This document shows positions 1-11,030 of a DNA stretch of 64,000 nucleotides, piece after piece. The stretch comes from Sphingomonas crocodyli. GTDB taxonomy: Bacteria > Pseudomonadota > Alphaproteobacteria > Sphingomonadales > Sphingomonadaceae. The stretch is from NCBI RefSeq assembly GCF_004005865.1, contig NZ_SACN01000001.1, forward strand, positions 2,666,001 through 2,730,000. The letters run 5' to 3'. Under the pieces are notes generated by a model. The model did not search any database and had not been told where the DNA came from. It saw only the letters and a program-made list of their open reading frames with translations. Numbering within the stretch: position 1 is the first letter of the stretch; each line of letters begins with the position of its first letter. A program made the translations under genes and the position numbers.

Positions 1-26
1 AGCGTGCTTTTCGGAAAGCGCATCGA

Positions 27-158
27 AAATCCTCTCCCGGAGGGAGAGGGGGACCGTCGAAGACGGTGGAGAGGTATTGGCCGGCAACAGGCCGTCGTGC
101 TTGTGGAGAATACCCCTCCACCGCTTCGCGGTCCCCCTCCCCCTCCGGGGGAGGATTT
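27..158. repeat. Large inverted repeat (family E, copy 1) downstream of dxs
   Basis: Two arms of nearly 50 bases (about 27-76 and 111-158) are near-perfect reverse complements, each containing its own small CTCCC/GGGAG palindrome. A related copy lies at about 54007-54146 and a half copy at 43063-43087. The element begins a few bases after the dxs stop and could act as its terminator, but it has no U-run. Bases 1-164 show no gene. Confidence 0.8.
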
Positions 159-164
159 AGAACA

Positions 165-2084
165 TCAGGCCCGCGCCGGGAGTCCCGCATTGTTGCGGTG
201 GAGCGCCGCCAGCACCGTGCCGACGATCGATTCCGCGTCCAGCCCCGCCTCGGCATATTGCTTCTCGGGCTTGTCGTGGTCCTGAAAGACGTCGGGCAGG
301 CGCAGCGTGCGCAGCTTGAGGCCATTGTCGATCAGGCCATGATCCGACGCGAAGGTCAGTACATGCGCGCCAAGGCCGCCGATCGCGCCCTCCTCGACCG
401 TCACGGCCACCTCGTGCGAGGTCAGCAGCTTCTCGATCATCGCCTCGTCGAGCGGCTTGGCAAAACGGAGGTCGGCGACCGTGGTCGACAGGCCCAGCGC
501 TTCAAGCTGCTCTGCCGCCTTCATCGCTTCCTCGAGACGCGTGCCCAGCGACAGGATCGCGACGCTCTTGCCTTCCTTGACGATGCGGCCCTTGCCGATC
601 GGAAGCTGCTGCGGAACTTCGGGGATCGCTGCGCCCGTGCCGCCGCCGCGCGGATAGCGGACCGCGATCGGCCCGCTGTCGTGCATCGCCGCCGTGTGCG
701 TCATGTGGACGAGTTCGGCCTCGTCCGCCGCAGCCATCACGACCATGTTCGGCAGGGTCGCGAGATAGGTGATATCGAAGCTTCCCGCATGGGTCGATCC
801 GTCGGCGCCCACCAGCCCCGCGCGGTCGATCGCGAAGCGGACCGGCAGGTTCTGGATCGCGACGTCGTGGACCACCTGGTCATAAGCGCGCTGCAGGAAG
901 GTCGAATAGATCGCGCAGAACGGGCGCATACCCTGCGCAGCGAGGCCGGCGGCGAAGGTCACGGCATGCTGTTCGGCGATACCCACGTCGAAGGTGCGAT
1001 CGGGGAAAGCCTTGGCAAAGCGATCGACGCCCGTGCCGCTCGGCATTGCGGCGGTGATCGCGCAGATCGTCGAATCGCGCTCGGCCTCGCGGATCAGCGC
1101 ATCGCCGAAAACGTTCTGATAAGCGGGCGGCCCCGGCGGCGCCTTCACCTGCGCGCCGGTGACGACGTCGAACTTCTGGACGCCATGATATTTGTCGGAC
1201 GCGGCCTCGGCCGGGGCATAGCCCTTGCCCTTCTGCGTCACGACATGGATCAGCACAGGCCCGTGATCGCTGTCGCGGACATTTTCCAGGATCGGCAGCA
1301 GATGATCGAGATTATGGCCGTCGACCGGGCCGACATAATAGAAGCCCAGTTCCTCGAACAACGTGCCGCCGGTCGCCATGCCGCGCGCATATTCGTCCAT
1401 CCGCTTGGCCGCATCGTGGATCGGCCGTGGGAATTTCTGCGCCAGCCGCTTGGCGAACTCGCGCATCGACAGGAACGGGCGCGACGACACGATCTTCGCC
1501 AGATAGGCCGACAGCGCCCCCACCGGCGGCGCGATCGACATGTCATTGTCGTTCAGGACCACGATCAGGCGGTTGCCCGCCTGCTTGGCGTTGTTCATCG
1601 CCTCATAGGCCATGCCCGCCGACATCGCACCGTCGCCGATCACCGCGATCGCGCGGCCCGGCTTGTTCGCCAGCTTGTTGGCGACAGCGAAGCCCAAAGC
1701 GGCCGAGATCGAGGTCGAGCTGTGCGCCGCCCCGAACGGATCATATTCGCTCTCGCTGCGCTTGGTGAAGCCGCTGAGCCCCCCGCCCTGCCGCAGCGTG
1801 CGGATGCGATCGCGCCGGCCGGTGAGAATTTTGTGCGGATAGGCCTGATGGCCGACGTCCCAGATCAAAACGTCGTTCGGCGTATCGAAAACATAATGGA
1901 GCGCGGCGGTCAGTTCGACCACGCCGAGGCCCGCGCCAAGGTGCCCACCCGTCGTCGAAACCGCGGAAATCATCTCCGCGCGCAACTCATCGGCCAACTG
2001 GCGAAGCTGGCCGGGGTTCAGTTTGCGCAATTCTTGCGGGGTACGCGCCTGATCGAGAAGCGGAGTCGCGGGACGGTCACTCAT
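165..2084 (-). CDS. dxs: 1-deoxy-D-xylulose-5-phosphate synthase
   Basis: Thiamine-diphosphate enzyme that condenses pyruvate and glyceraldehyde 3-phosphate, the first step of the MEP isoprenoid pathway; cytosolic. The 639 residues match the family length. The ThDP/Mg motif runs from GDGAMSAG (about 150-157) to NDND (about 178-181), with substrate/cofactor histidines in TGGHLG (about 49) and [10 protein letters not shown], and GIAEQHA in the pyrimidine-binding domain. The ATG start gives the standard N-terminus. It is divergent from moeB. The prenyl synthase gene ispA lies 8 kb away on the same strand, whereas in many proteobacteria xseB-ispA-dxs are contiguous. A large palindrome follows the stop codon. 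Confidence 0.97.
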   Translation of the reverse strand: MSDRPATPLLDQARTPQELRKLNPGQLRQLADELRAEMISAVSTTGGHLGAGLGVVELTAALHYVFDTPNDVLIWDVGHQAYPHKILTGRRDRIRTLRQGGGLSGFTKRSESEYDPFGAAHSSTSISAALGFAVANKLANKPGRAIAVIGDGAMSAGMAYEAMNNAKQAGNRLIVVLNDNDMSIAPPVGALSAYLAKIVSSRPFLSMREFAKRLAQKFPRPIHDAAKRMDEYARGMATGGTLFEELGFYYVGPVDGHNLDHLLPILENVRDSDHGPVLIHVVTQKGKGYAPAEAASDKYHGVQKFDVVTGAQVKAPPGPPAYQNVFGDALIREAERDSTICAITAAMPSGTGVDRFAKAFPDRTFDVGIAEQHAVTFAAGLAAQGMRPFCAIYSTFLQRAYDQVVHDVAIQNLPVRFAIDRAGLVGADGSTHAGSFDITYLATLPNMVVMAAADEAELVHMTHTAAMHDSGPIAVRYPRGGGTGAAIPEVPQQLPIGKGRIVKEGKSVAILSLGTRLEEAMKAAEQLEALGLSTTVADLRFAKPLDEAMIEKLLTSHEVAVTVEEGAIGGLGAHVLTFASDHGLIDNGLKLRTLRLPDVFQDHDKPEKQYAEAGLDAESIVGTVLAALHRNNAGLPARA

Positions 2085-2113
2085 CGCGACGCCTTAATAC
2101 GATATGGCTGGCG

Positions 2114-2142
2114 TTGGTAGGGCAATCCTTTTCGGCTAAGCG
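2114..2142 (+). promoter_or_regulatory. Predicted sigma70-type promoter of moeB, possibly leaderless
   Basis: TTGGTA (2114-2119), a 17-base spacer and TAAGCG (2137-2142) stand only 7 bases before the ATG at 2150, so transcription would start at or next to the start codon. There is no convincing Shine-Dalgarno sequence. The same geometry recurs before several other genes here. Inferred from sequence only. Confidence 0.4.
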
Positions 2143-2149
2143 CACAGGC

Positions 2150-2899
2150 ATGTCCTTTACAGACGAACAGCTCGATCGATATGCGCGCCACATCATCCTG
2201 AAGGAGATTGGCGGCGCCGGGCAGACGGCGCTGGCGCGCGCCACGGTGGCGATGATCGGCGCAGGCGGGATCGGATCGCCCGCGCTCCAATATCTGGTCG
2301 CGGCGGGCGTCGGCACGATCCGGCTGATCGACGACGATGTCGTGTCGCTCTCGAATCTGCAGCGCCAGACCCTGTTCGCGACAGCCGATGTCGGGCGCCC
2401 CAAGGTCGAGGTCGCGGCAGAGCGCGCGGCGGCGGCGAACCCGGACGTGACGATCGATGCACGGCCGGTGCGGATCGACGCGGGCAACGCCGCCCATCTG
2501 CTCAGCGGGGCCAACATAATCGTCGACGGCTGCGACAATTTCACGACCCGGCTGATCGTCTCCGATACCGCGACCGCGCTGTGCATCCCGCTCGTCTCAG
2601 CGGCGGTCGGGCAGTTCGATGGACAGCTTTCGGTGTGGCGCGGATATGAAGCCGACAAGCCCTGTTATCGCTGCCTTGTCGGCGACGATCCCGACCGCCC
2701 CGACATCAGCTGCGCCGATCAGGGCGTGCTGGGCGCGCTGACCGGGGTGCTGGGCAGCCTCGCCGCGATGGAAGCGGTGCGCGTCATCACCGGCTTCGGT
2801 GACGATCCGGCGGGCAAGCTGCTGCTGATCGACGCGCTTGCCTTCCGTTTCCGCACGATCACCGTGCCCAAGGATCCGGGGTGCCGATGCTCACATTGA
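2150..2899 (+). CDS. moeB: MoeB/ThiF/HesA-family adenylyltransferase
   Basis: E1-like enzyme that adenylates the C-terminal glycine of a ubiquitin-fold sulfur carrier (MoaD or ThiS) for molybdopterin or thiamine synthesis. The 249-residue protein has the nucleotide-binding GAGGIGSP (about 37-44), the LSNLQRQTLF stretch with the conserved Arg and Gln, and ISCADQGVLG carrying the conserved Cys. A first zinc pair CYRC is present, but the second, usually CxxC near the C-terminus, reads CRC. There is no rhodanese domain. I chose ATG 2150 because it begins the family N-terminus (SFTDEQLDRYARHI); the frame is open further upstream to a TTG. MoeB and ThiF cannot be separated with certainty. Its end overlaps the DsrE-like gene. 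Confidence 0.88.
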   Translation: MSFTDEQLDRYARHIILKEIGGAGQTALARATVAMIGAGGIGSPALQYLVAAGVGTIRLIDDDVVSLSNLQRQTLFATADVGRPKVEVAAERAAAANPDVTIDARPVRIDAGNAAHLLSGANIIVDGCDNFTTRLIVSDTATALCIPLVSAAVGQFDGQLSVWRGYEADKPCYRCLVGDDPDRPDISCADQGVLGALTGVLGSLAAMEAVRVITGFGDDPAGKLLLIDALAFRFRTITVPKDPGCRCSH

Positions 2900-3204
2900 T
2901 CGTCGCCGGCTCCGACCCCGAGCGCCTCCACGCCGCGCTCAGCTTCGCCGCAGCCTCCGCCGCAATCGGAGATGAGACGCGGCTGCACGCGCATGCGCCG
3001 GCAGTGCGCCTGCTCCTGTCACCCGATACGACGCCCCCCGCCCCCGGCCTGCCGAGCATCGCGCAGGCGATCGACGATGCGGTCGAACTGGGCGTGCGGA
3101 TCACGCTGTGCCAGACGGGTCTTGGCGATGCATCGCCCGGCCGTTTCGACGTCGACGGGCCGGTCGGCGTGCTGACCGGCGGCGGGCGGCTCGTCGTCTT
3201 CTGA
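2881..3204 (+). CDS. DsrE/DsrF-like family protein
   Basis: Small single-domain protein of the DsrE/TusD fold, a family linked to sulfur relay. It begins with a beta-strand LTLIVAGSDPERLHAAL and carries a single conserved-looking Cys in ITLCQTGL (about residue 77), the position of the sulfur-carrying Cys in TusD-like proteins. GTG 2881 is preferred because AAGGA lies 5 bases upstream; ATG 2887 is the alternative. It overlaps the end of moeB, and its TGA overlaps the next ATG (TGATG), so the three genes look translationally coupled. Pairing with moeB fits sulfur transfer, but the substrate is unknown. Confidence 0.7.
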   Translation: MPMLTLIVAGSDPERLHAALSFAAASAAIGDETRLHAHAPAVRLLLSPDTTPPAPGLPSIAQAIDDAVELGVRITLCQTGLGDASPGRFDVDGPVGVLTGGGRLVVF

Positions 3205-4808
3205 TGGACGCCCTCGACGGCACCTACGATTATATCATCGTCGGCGCGGGTTCGGCCGGGTGCGTGGTCGCAAACCGCCTGTCGGCCGATCCTTCGATCC
3301 GCGTCCTCCTGCTCGAAGCGGGCGGGAAGGACGACTGGATCTGGTTCCACATCCCCGCCGGCTATCTCTTCGCGATCGGCAATCCGCGCGCCGACTGGAT
3401 GTTCGAGACGGAGGCCGAAGCCGGCCTCAACGGCCGCGCGCTCAAATATCCGCGCGGCAAGGTGCTGGGTGGCTCCTCGGCGATCAACGCAATGATCTCA
3501 ATGCGCGGGCAGGCCGCCGATTATGACGGATGGCGCGATCTGGGGCTGGCCGGCTGGGGCTGGGACGATGTTCGCCCGGTCTTCCGCCGGCTCGACAGCC
3601 ATTTCCGGGGCGCATGCGACCATCATGGCGCCGACGGCGAGTGGCGGGTCGAGGAACCGCGGCTGCGCTGGTCGATCCTCGATGCCGTCGCGCGGGCTAC
3701 GATCGAAATGGGCGTGCCCGCGACCGACGATTTCAACCGGGGCGACAATGAGGGCGTCGGCTATTTCCACGTCAACCAGCGGCGCGGCCTGCGCGTCTCG
3801 GCGGCGCGCGCCTTCCTGAAACCCGTTCTCAAGCGCCCGAACCTGCGCGTCGAAACCGGCGTCCATGTCGAACGCATCCTGTTCGATGACAAGCGCGCCA
3901 CCGGCATCCGCTATCGCCAGAACAGCCAGATCATGGAGGCGACGACGTGCGGCGAGGTCATCCTCTGCGCGGGCGCGGTCGGCTCCCCGCATCTGCTCCA
4001 ATTGTCGGGCGTCGGCCCCGCCGAATGGCTCTCCGGGCACGACATCCCCGTCATCGCCGACAGCCAGGGCATTGGCCGCAACCTGCAGGATCATCTGCAG
4101 CAGCGCGCGATCTACCGCGTGACCGGCGCGAAGACGCTCAACACCACCTATCATTCGCTGTTCGGCCGTGCGCTGATCGGCCTCGATTACGCGCTACGCC
4201 GCCGGGGGCCGCTGACGATGGCGCCGAGCCAGCTGGGTATCTTCACCCGCTCCTCCGCCGATCAGGATCGCGCGAACCTGGAGTTTCACATCCAGCCGCT
4301 ATCGCTCGACAAGTTCGGCGATCCGCTCCACCGCTTTCCGGCGATCACCCTTTCGGCGTGCAACCTGCGCCCCACCTCACGCGGCGAAATCCGCCTGCGC
4401 TCGCCCGATCCGGCCGACAAACCGACAATCGCGCCCAACTATCTTTCAACCGAGGAGGATCGCGCCGTCGCCGCCGATGCGATCCGCGTCACCCGCCGCC
4501 TTATGGCGCAACCGACGATGCAGCTTTTCGCCCCCGACGAGATACTACCCGGCCCCTCGGTCGGCGACGATCAGGCCGCGCTGGTGAAGGCCGCAGGCGA
4601 TATCGGCACCACGATCTTCCACCCCGTCGGCACCGCCGCGATGGGCAAAGTGGTCGACGAACGTCTCCGCGTCATCGGCCTCGACGGGCTTCGCGTCATC
4701 GATGCCTCGGTGATGCCGACGATCACATCGGGCAACACCAACACCCCCACGATCATGATCGCCGACAAGGGCGCCGAGATGGTCCGCGCGGATCGGCGCG
4801 CAAGCTAA
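3204..4808 (+). CDS. GMC-family FAD oxidoreductase (choline/alcohol dehydrogenase type)
   Basis: FAD flavoprotein of the glucose-methanol-choline family, oxidising an alcohol group; 534 residues. The dinucleotide fold YIIVGAGSAGCVVANRLS starts near residue 8, followed by GMC signature 1 (YPRGKVLGGSSAINAMI, about 73-89) and signature 2 (GAVGSPHLLQLSGVGP). The active-site HPVGTAAMG and the C-terminal NTNTPTIMI are also present. ATG 3204 overlaps the previous stop by one base. Closest textbook relatives are choline dehydrogenase (BetA) and alkanol dehydrogenase (AlkJ); the real substrate cannot be told from sequence. It has no signal peptide, so it is probably cytoplasmic or membrane-peripheral. 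Confidence 0.9.
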   Translation: MDALDGTYDYIIVGAGSAGCVVANRLSADPSIRVLLLEAGGKDDWIWFHIPAGYLFAIGNPRADWMFETEAEAGLNGRALKYPRGKVLGGSSAINAMISMRGQAADYDGWRDLGLAGWGWDDVRPVFRRLDSHFRGACDHHGADGEWRVEEPRLRWSILDAVARATIEMGVPATDDFNRGDNEGVGYFHVNQRRGLRVSAARAFLKPVLKRPNLRVETGVHVERILFDDKRATGIRYRQNSQIMEATTCGEVILCAGAVGSPHLLQLSGVGPAEWLSGHDIPVIADSQGIGRNLQDHLQQRAIYRVTGAKTLNTTYHSLFGRALIGLDYALRRRGPLTMAPSQLGIFTRSSADQDRANLEFHIQPLSLDKFGDPLHRFPAITLSACNLRPTSRGEIRLRSPDPADKPTIAPNYLSTEEDRAVAADAIRVTRRLMAQPTMQLFAPDEILPGPSVGDDQAALVKAAGDIGTTIFHPVGTAAMGKVVDERLRVIGLDGLRVIDASVMPTITSGNTNTPTIMIADKGAEMVRADRRAS

Positions 4809-4811
4809 ACC

Positions 4812-6523
<1,712 letters not shown>

Positions 6524-6608
6524 GACGTCCCCCTTTCCTGCGATATATGTGCGCCGATGCCGATGCCAAGGCTTGCGCCCCGTTCGCGGCTCCGCCACCA
6601 ATCGACCC

Positions 6609-7364
6609 ATGCATTTCGGGCCCGAAACCTACGCCATTCTCACCGCCGTCGCGTTCCTTGCCGGCTTCATCGATGCGATTGCGGGCGGCGGCGGGCTGCT
6701 GACCGTGCCTGCGATGCTCTCCGCCGGAGTGCCGCCGATCGCGATGCTCGCGACGAACAAGCTGCAGTCGAGCTTTTCGTCTGGCACCGCCTGCTGGAAT
6801 TTCAGCCGCAAGGGCCTGATCGACTGGCGCACCTATTGGCCGACGGTGCTGATCATCCTGATCCTCTCGGGCGTCGGCGCGGTCGTGGTGCAGATGATCG
6901 ATACGGAGGCGCTCAACCTGCTGGTGCCGATCCTGCTGATCGCGGTGGTCGCCTATGTGATCTTCTCGCCCCGGATGACCGACGATGATGTCCACCACCG
7001 GATCAGCGCGGTCGGCTATGCGCCGGTGGGCGGCGCGATCGGCTTTTACGACGGCTTCTTCGGGCCGGGCACGGGCAGCTTCTTCGCGACCAGCCTCGTC
7101 TCGCTGCGCGGCTTCGGCCTGACGCGCGCGACCGCGCACACCAAGGCGTTCAACTTCGCCAGCAACCTCGGCGCGCTGGGCATCTTCGCGTTCAGCGGGC
7201 AGATCATCGTATCGCTCGGCCTGTGCATGGCCGTCGGCTCGATCGCCGGCGCCTATACGGGCAGCCACACCGCAATGCGCTTCGGCGCAAAGGTGATCCG
7301 CCCGGTGCTGGTGACGATCTGCCTGTGCCTAACCGCACGGCTGATCTGGAACGCGCTGCATTGA
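6609..7364 (+). CDS. TauE/SafE (TSUP) family membrane transporter
   Basis: Polytopic inner-membrane protein of 251 residues with about eight hydrophobic segments and the family's two internal repeats (FLAGFIDAIAGGGGLLTVPA near the N-terminus; GFYDGFFGPGTGSFFATSL about 140 residues later). The TSUP family exports or imports small organosulfur/sulfonate or sulfite anions and organic acids; the substrate here is unknown. It is divergent from the GNAT-tgt pair and its TGA overlaps the TTG start of the next gene. The two plus-strand genes interrupt an otherwise minus-strand tgt/queA block. Confidence 0.9.
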   Translation: MHFGPETYAILTAVAFLAGFIDAIAGGGGLLTVPAMLSAGVPPIAMLATNKLQSSFSSGTACWNFSRKGLIDWRTYWPTVLIILILSGVGAVVVQMIDTEALNLLVPILLIAVVAYVIFSPRMTDDDVHHRISAVGYAPVGGAIGFYDGFFGPGTGSFFATSLVSLRGFGLTRATAHTKAFNFASNLGALGIFAFSGQIIVSLGLCMAVGSIAGAYTGSHTAMRFGAKVIRPVLVTICLCLTARLIWNALH

Positions 7365-7774
7365 GGGCTTTCGCAATCAAGGCGGCGGTTGGCGACCTGG
7401 ACGCCGCCACCCATGATTTTCACGATCAGAAGACGATGTATGGTGGCAAGACGATCGCGGTCGGCGACGAGATATTCCTGTTCGCCAGCGAGAATGAAGG
7501 CGGACGCGGCCTGTTCGCGAAGGGCGCCGTGACATTTGTGGAGCCGACGCCCCGCAAACCGGGCCTGGATCGCCAGACCCCGCGCATATCGATCGGTATC
7601 GAACGCCTGAGTCGCGCACGCCGTCCTTTGGGCCGCACCGAGCTGCGTGATTTCAAACTCTGGTCCGACGGACGGCCGGGAACCGAGCTGAACTTCAAGC
7701 TATACCGACAGGCCACCAACAAGATCGTCGGCCTTACCGATGAAGCCGCGACGTTCCTGCACAGCCTGTTCTAA
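7361..7774 (+). CDS. Conserved hypothetical protein coupled to TauE
   Basis: A 137-residue protein whose best start is the TTG at 7361, overlapping the TauE stop (TTGA); no ATG fits. It is soluble, without signal peptide. The segment from [21 protein letters not shown] (about 34-54) looks like the 'GDRVFI...GGGIIARG' strand-loop-strand of EVE/PUA-like RNA- or ligand-binding domains; this is only a resemblance. The C-terminal half is basic, then mixed. It ends tail-to-tail with queA, overlapping by four bases. Function not recognised. Confidence 0.65.
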   Translation: MRAFAIKAAVGDLDAATHDFHDQKTMYGGKTIAVGDEIFLFASENEGGRGLFAKGAVTFVEPTPRKPGLDRQTPRISIGIERLSRARRPLGRTELRDFKLWSDGRPGTELNFKLYRQATNKIVGLTDEAATFLHSLF

Positions 7775-8799
7775 GGCAGCAGCAGGCTCGAATCCCCGTA
7801 ACTGTAGAAGCGATACCCGCCCGTGATCGCATGAGCGTAGGCCGCCTGCATCCGCTCGCGCCCCATCAGCGCGGACACCAGCATGAACAGCGTCGACTTG
7901 GGCAGGTGGAAGTTGGTCATCAGGCCGTCGATCCCGCGGAAGCGGTAGCCGGGGGTGATGAAGATGGCGGTGTCGCCGTCGAAGGGGCGGATCAGGCCGT
8001 CCGCACCCGCCGCACTTTCGATCAGGCGCAGGCTGGTGGTGCCGACGGCGATTACGCGGCCGCCAGAAGCGCGCACTGCGTTGAGGCGGTCGGCGGTGGC
8101 GGGATCGATGCGGCCCCATTCGGCGTGCATCTTGTGGTCGTCGGTGTCGTCGGCCTTCACCGGCAGGAAGGTGCCCGCGCCGACGTGGAGGGTCAGCGTC
8201 TCGGTGCCGATCCCGGCGTCGGCCAGTGCTGCCATCAGCCCCGGCGTGAAGTGGAGCGCGGCGGTGGGGGCCGCGACGGCGCCCTTCTCCTTCGCGAACA
8301 TCGTCTGATAATCGTCGCGATCACGTTCGTCGGTCGCGCGCTTCGAGGCGATGTAAGGCGGCAGCGGCATCGTGCCCGCGCGTTCGAGCAGCAGTTCGAC
8401 CGGCTCGTCGCCTTCGAAATCGAGCAGGATCGATCCGTCATCGCCCCGATCGGCCGCGATCGCGGTGACGCCCGCGCCGAAATCGATCCGGTCACCGGTA
8501 CGCACGCGCTTGGCGTTGCGAACGAAAGCGCGCCACTGGCGCAGCCCTTCGCGCTTGTGGAGCGTCGCGCCCACCTTCGCCTCGCCGCGCAGCCCTTCGA
8601 GCTGGGCCGGGATGACGCGCGTATCGTTGAAGACCAGGCAATCGCCAGCACGCAGCAGCGACGGCAGATCGCTCACGCGATGATCAGAAAGCCCCTCACC
8701 GCCTTCGACCAGCAGCATGCGCGCGCTGTCGCGCGGTGACGCGGGGCGCAACGCGATATTTTCAGGCGGCAGATCGAAATCGAACAGGTCGACGCGCAT
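7771..8799 (-). CDS. queA: S-adenosylmethionine:tRNA ribosyltransferase-isomerase
   Basis: Transfers and rearranges the ribosyl group of SAM onto preQ1-34 in tRNA, giving epoxyqueuosine. The 342-residue length and full-length match from [16 protein letters not shown] to the C-terminal [18 protein letters not shown] are typical, with [11 protein letters not shown] in the middle. It follows the cyclophilin gene on the same strand by 18 bases, suggesting one transcript. The partner tgt is on the same strand beyond two opposing genes. Confidence 0.97.
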   Translation of the reverse strand: MRVDLFDFDLPPENIALRPASPRDSARMLLVEGGEGLSDHRVSDLPSLLRAGDCLVFNDTRVIPAQLEGLRGEAKVGATLHKREGLRQWRAFVRNAKRVRTGDRIDFGAGVTAIAADRGDDGSILLDFEGDEPVELLLERAGTMPLPPYIASKRATDERDRDDYQTMFAKEKGAVAAPTAALHFTPGLMAALADAGIGTETLTLHVGAGTFLPVKADDTDDHKMHAEWGRIDPATADRLNAVRASGGRVIAVGTTSLRLIESAAGADGLIRPFDGDTAIFITPGYRFRGIDGLMTNFHLPKSTLFMLVSALMGRERMQAAYAHAITGGYRFYSYGDSSLLLP

Positions 8800-8817
8800 T
8801 GCGCCGAAACCTCCTGC

Positions 8818-9552
8818 TTACTGCTGCTGGCCGCCCGGACCCGACATCTTCGAGACCGCGTCGGACGTCTTGTTCGCCTCGATATTGCGCTCCATTTCCT
8901 TGCGCTCCTTCTTGGTGAGCTTGGTCGGCGCAGGCGCTTCGGGCGGCTTGGAAGCGGCGATGGACTCGGGCGTCTCGGCCGGCTGGCCGAGATCGTCCGA
9001 CTCGATCGATGCGTGGACGATCTTGGTCGGGTTCGCCGGCGGCTCGCCCTTCTCGATCGAGTCAGCATAGGACATGCCTTCGATCACACGGCCGAAGGCG
9101 GTGTAATTGTGATCGAGGCCCAGATTGGGCATCAGCATGATGAAGAACTGGCTGTTCGCCGTGTTCGGCTCGTTCGTGCGCGCGAGCGAGACGGTGCCGC
9201 GAACGTGCGGCAGATCGTTGAACTCAGCCTTCAGGTCGGGAAGGTCCGAACCGCCCTCACCCGTGCCCTTGGGATCGCCGCCCTGCGCCATGAAGCCGTC
9301 GATCACGCGGTGGAAGGTCAGGCCGTCATAGAAATGGCGGCGCACCAAAGTCTTGATCCGCTCGACCGAACCGGGCGCGATATCGGGGCGCAGCTGGATG
9401 CGGATCGGCCCGCCGACCGACAGCTGGAGCACCAGCACGTTCTGCGGCGTGACGGGCGGGACGACCGGCGACGGCGCGATCACCTGCGCATGGGCGCTTC
9501 CGGCCATCATCAACCCGGCCAGCAGAGCGACGAACTTCGACGACATCTTCAC
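8818..9552 (-). CDS. Exported cyclophilin-type peptidyl-prolyl isomerase
   Basis: Catalyses cis-trans isomerisation of X-Pro bonds, probably in the periplasm. An N-terminal signal peptide ends at AGSAHAQ (about residue 23). The cyclophilin domain (about 38-185) has the catalytic FHRVIDGFMAQGGDP and the NSQFFIML core motif. A charged tail rich in Lys, Glu and Pro (about 195-244) extends beyond the fold. Start: GTG 9552 follows GGGAGA by about four bases; ATG 9546 two codons later is equally possible. It sits between coaD and queA on the same strand. Confidence 0.92.
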   Translation of the reverse strand: MKMSSKFVALLAGLMMAGSAHAQVIAPSPVVPPVTPQNVLVLQLSVGGPIRIQLRPDIAPGSVERIKTLVRRHFYDGLTFHRVIDGFMAQGGDPKGTGEGGSDLPDLKAEFNDLPHVRGTVSLARTNEPNTANSQFFIMLMPNLGLDHNYTAFGRVIEGMSYADSIEKGEPPANPTKIVHASIESDDLGQPAETPESIAASKPPEAPAPTKLTKKERKEMERNIEANKTSDAVSKMSGPGGQQQ

Positions 9553-9616
9553 TCAATCTCCCAACGCGCAGCAGGCGGGCTTTACCGAACGGCAAGTTGC
9601 CCGAGGCTGAACCGCG

Positions 9617-10117
9617 TCATTGCCCTTTCCGGCCCAGCTTGTCGACACGCGCGATCACATCCTGTTCGACGGCCGGGGTAACGAACTTGTGGATCGCGCC
9701 GCCATAGATCGCGATCTCCTTGACCAGCTTCGACGCGATCGGCTGCAAAGCGACGTCGGCCATCAGGAAGACGGTCTCGACACGATCGTTCAGCTGCTGG
9801 TTCATGCCGGCCATCTGATATTCATATTCGAAGTCCGCGACGGCGCGCAGGCCGCGCACGATGATCGAAGCGTCCATATCCTCGGCGAACTTCATCAGCA
9901 GCGAATCGAACGCGACCACCTGGATCGCATCACCCAGATGCGCGGTTTCGCGACGGACCATGTCGAGCCGCTCGTCGAGCGAAAACATCGGCGATTTGGA
10001 CGCATTGGTGGTGACGCCGACGACGAGCCGATCGACCAGCTTCGCCCCGCGCTGAATGATGTCCATATGGCCGAGCGTGATCGGATCGAAAGTGCCCGGA
10101 TATACGCCGATACGCAT
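9617..10117 (-). CDS. coaD: Phosphopantetheine adenylyltransferase
   Basis: Penultimate step of coenzyme A synthesis: 4'-phosphopantetheine + ATP to dephospho-CoA. The 166 residues begin MRIGVYPGTFDPITLGHMDI, with the TLGH nucleotidyltransferase motif, IVRGLRAVADFEYE for phosphopantetheine binding, and a family-length C-terminus. It lies in a minus-strand run with ispA upstream and the cyclophilin and queA downstream. Confidence 0.97.
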   Translation of the reverse strand: MRIGVYPGTFDPITLGHMDIIQRGAKLVDRLVVGVTTNASKSPMFSLDERLDMVRRETAHLGDAIQVVAFDSLLMKFAEDMDASIIVRGLRAVADFEYEYQMAGMNQQLNDRVETVFLMADVALQPIASKLVKEIAIYGGAIHKFVTPAVEQDVIARVDKLGRKGQ

Positions 10118-10135
10118 AGGTCGCTGCTCTCCCCT

Positions 10136-11026
10136 TCAGTGACTGCGGCTGATCGAATAGGCCGCAATCGCGCGTAGCAGATCGGCCTCGGCACCGTAAC
10201 TGTTGAGACGCGCCAGCGCCTGATCGACGAGCATGGCGGCCTGCGCGCGCGCGCGATCCGGCCCCAGCAGCGACAGGAAGGTCGCCTTGCCGGCATCCGC
10301 ATCCTTGCCCACGGCCTTGCCGACGGTATCCGCATCCCCCTCGGCATCGAGCAGGTCGTCCGCGATCTGAAAGGCCAGGCCGACATCCTGCGCGAAGGAG
10401 CGCAGCTTGGCGCGGCCTTCGGGCGCCATCCGCCCCAGGATCGCGCCAGCCTCGACCGAGAAGGCGATCAGCGCGCCGGTCTTGAGATGCTGGAGCCGGG
10501 TGACGCTCTTTTCATCCTGCGCGCTTTCGGGTGCGGCGATATCGAGCGCCTGCCCGCCGACCATGCCCGCCGCCCCCGATGCGCGCGCGAGGCCCAGGAC
10601 GAGTTCGGCGCGGACGAAGGGATCGCTATGCGTCTCCTCATCGGCCAGGATTTCGAACGCCAGCGATTGAAAGCCGTCGCCCGCCAGGATCGCGGTCGCC
10701 TCGTCAAACGCCTTGTGGACGGTGGGCTTGCCGCGGCGCAGATCGTCATCGTCCATCGACGGCAGATCGTCGTGGATCAGGCTATAGCAATGGATCGCCT
10801 CGATCGCGGTGCCGACACGCAGCGCGCAATCGCGATCGACAGCGAACAGGTCCGCCGCCGCGCAGACGAGCAGCGGGCGCAGCCGCTTGCCCCCGCCGAT
10901 CGCGGCATGACGCATCGCCTCGTAAAGGCGACCGCGCCCATCGTCAGGCACCGCGAGCAGCGCATCGAAGCGCGCGTCGATCTCGCGCGCGACCGCCGCC
11001 ATTTCGAGGTTGAGGATGTCCGACAT
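10136..11026 (-). CDS. ispA: Farnesyl diphosphate synthase (polyprenyl synthetase family)
   Basis: Head-to-tail prenyl transferase making farnesyl (or geranylgeranyl) diphosphate. The first aspartate-rich motif is HDDLPSMDDDDLRRGKP (about 87-103), the second FQIADDLLDAEGD. The 296-residue length is typical of IspA. ATG 11026 gives the normal N-terminus; the longer frame upstream is the shadow of xseB, which ends five bases before. The xseB-ispA order is the common bacterial arrangement, with dxs displaced 8 kb downstream. Confidence 0.95.
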   Translation of the reverse strand: MSDILNLEMAAVAREIDARFDALLAVPDDGRGRLYEAMRHAAIGGGKRLRPLLVCAAADLFAVDRDCALRVGTAIEAIHCYSLIHDDLPSMDDDDLRRGKPTVHKAFDEATAILAGDGFQSLAFEILADEETHSDPFVRAELVLGLARASGAAGMVGGQALDIAAPESAQDEKSVTRLQHLKTGALIAFSVEAGAILGRMAPEGRAKLRSFAQDVGLAFQIADDLLDAEGDADTVGKAVGKDADAGKATFLSLLGPDRARAQAAMLVDQALARLNSYGAEADLLRAIAAYSISRSH

Positions 11027-11030
11027 CGGA

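Noticed and set aside
66..2120. Long open frame opposite dxs (684 codons)
   Set aside because: It is the antisense shadow of dxs, typical of high-GC DNA. It is Arg/Asp/His-rich, with no family features, while the minus strand encodes a complete Dxs.
8800..9560. preQ1 riboswitch before queA or tgt
   Set aside because: The spaces upstream of both genes are too short (18 bases before queA; a four-base overlap before tgt) to hold an aptamer.
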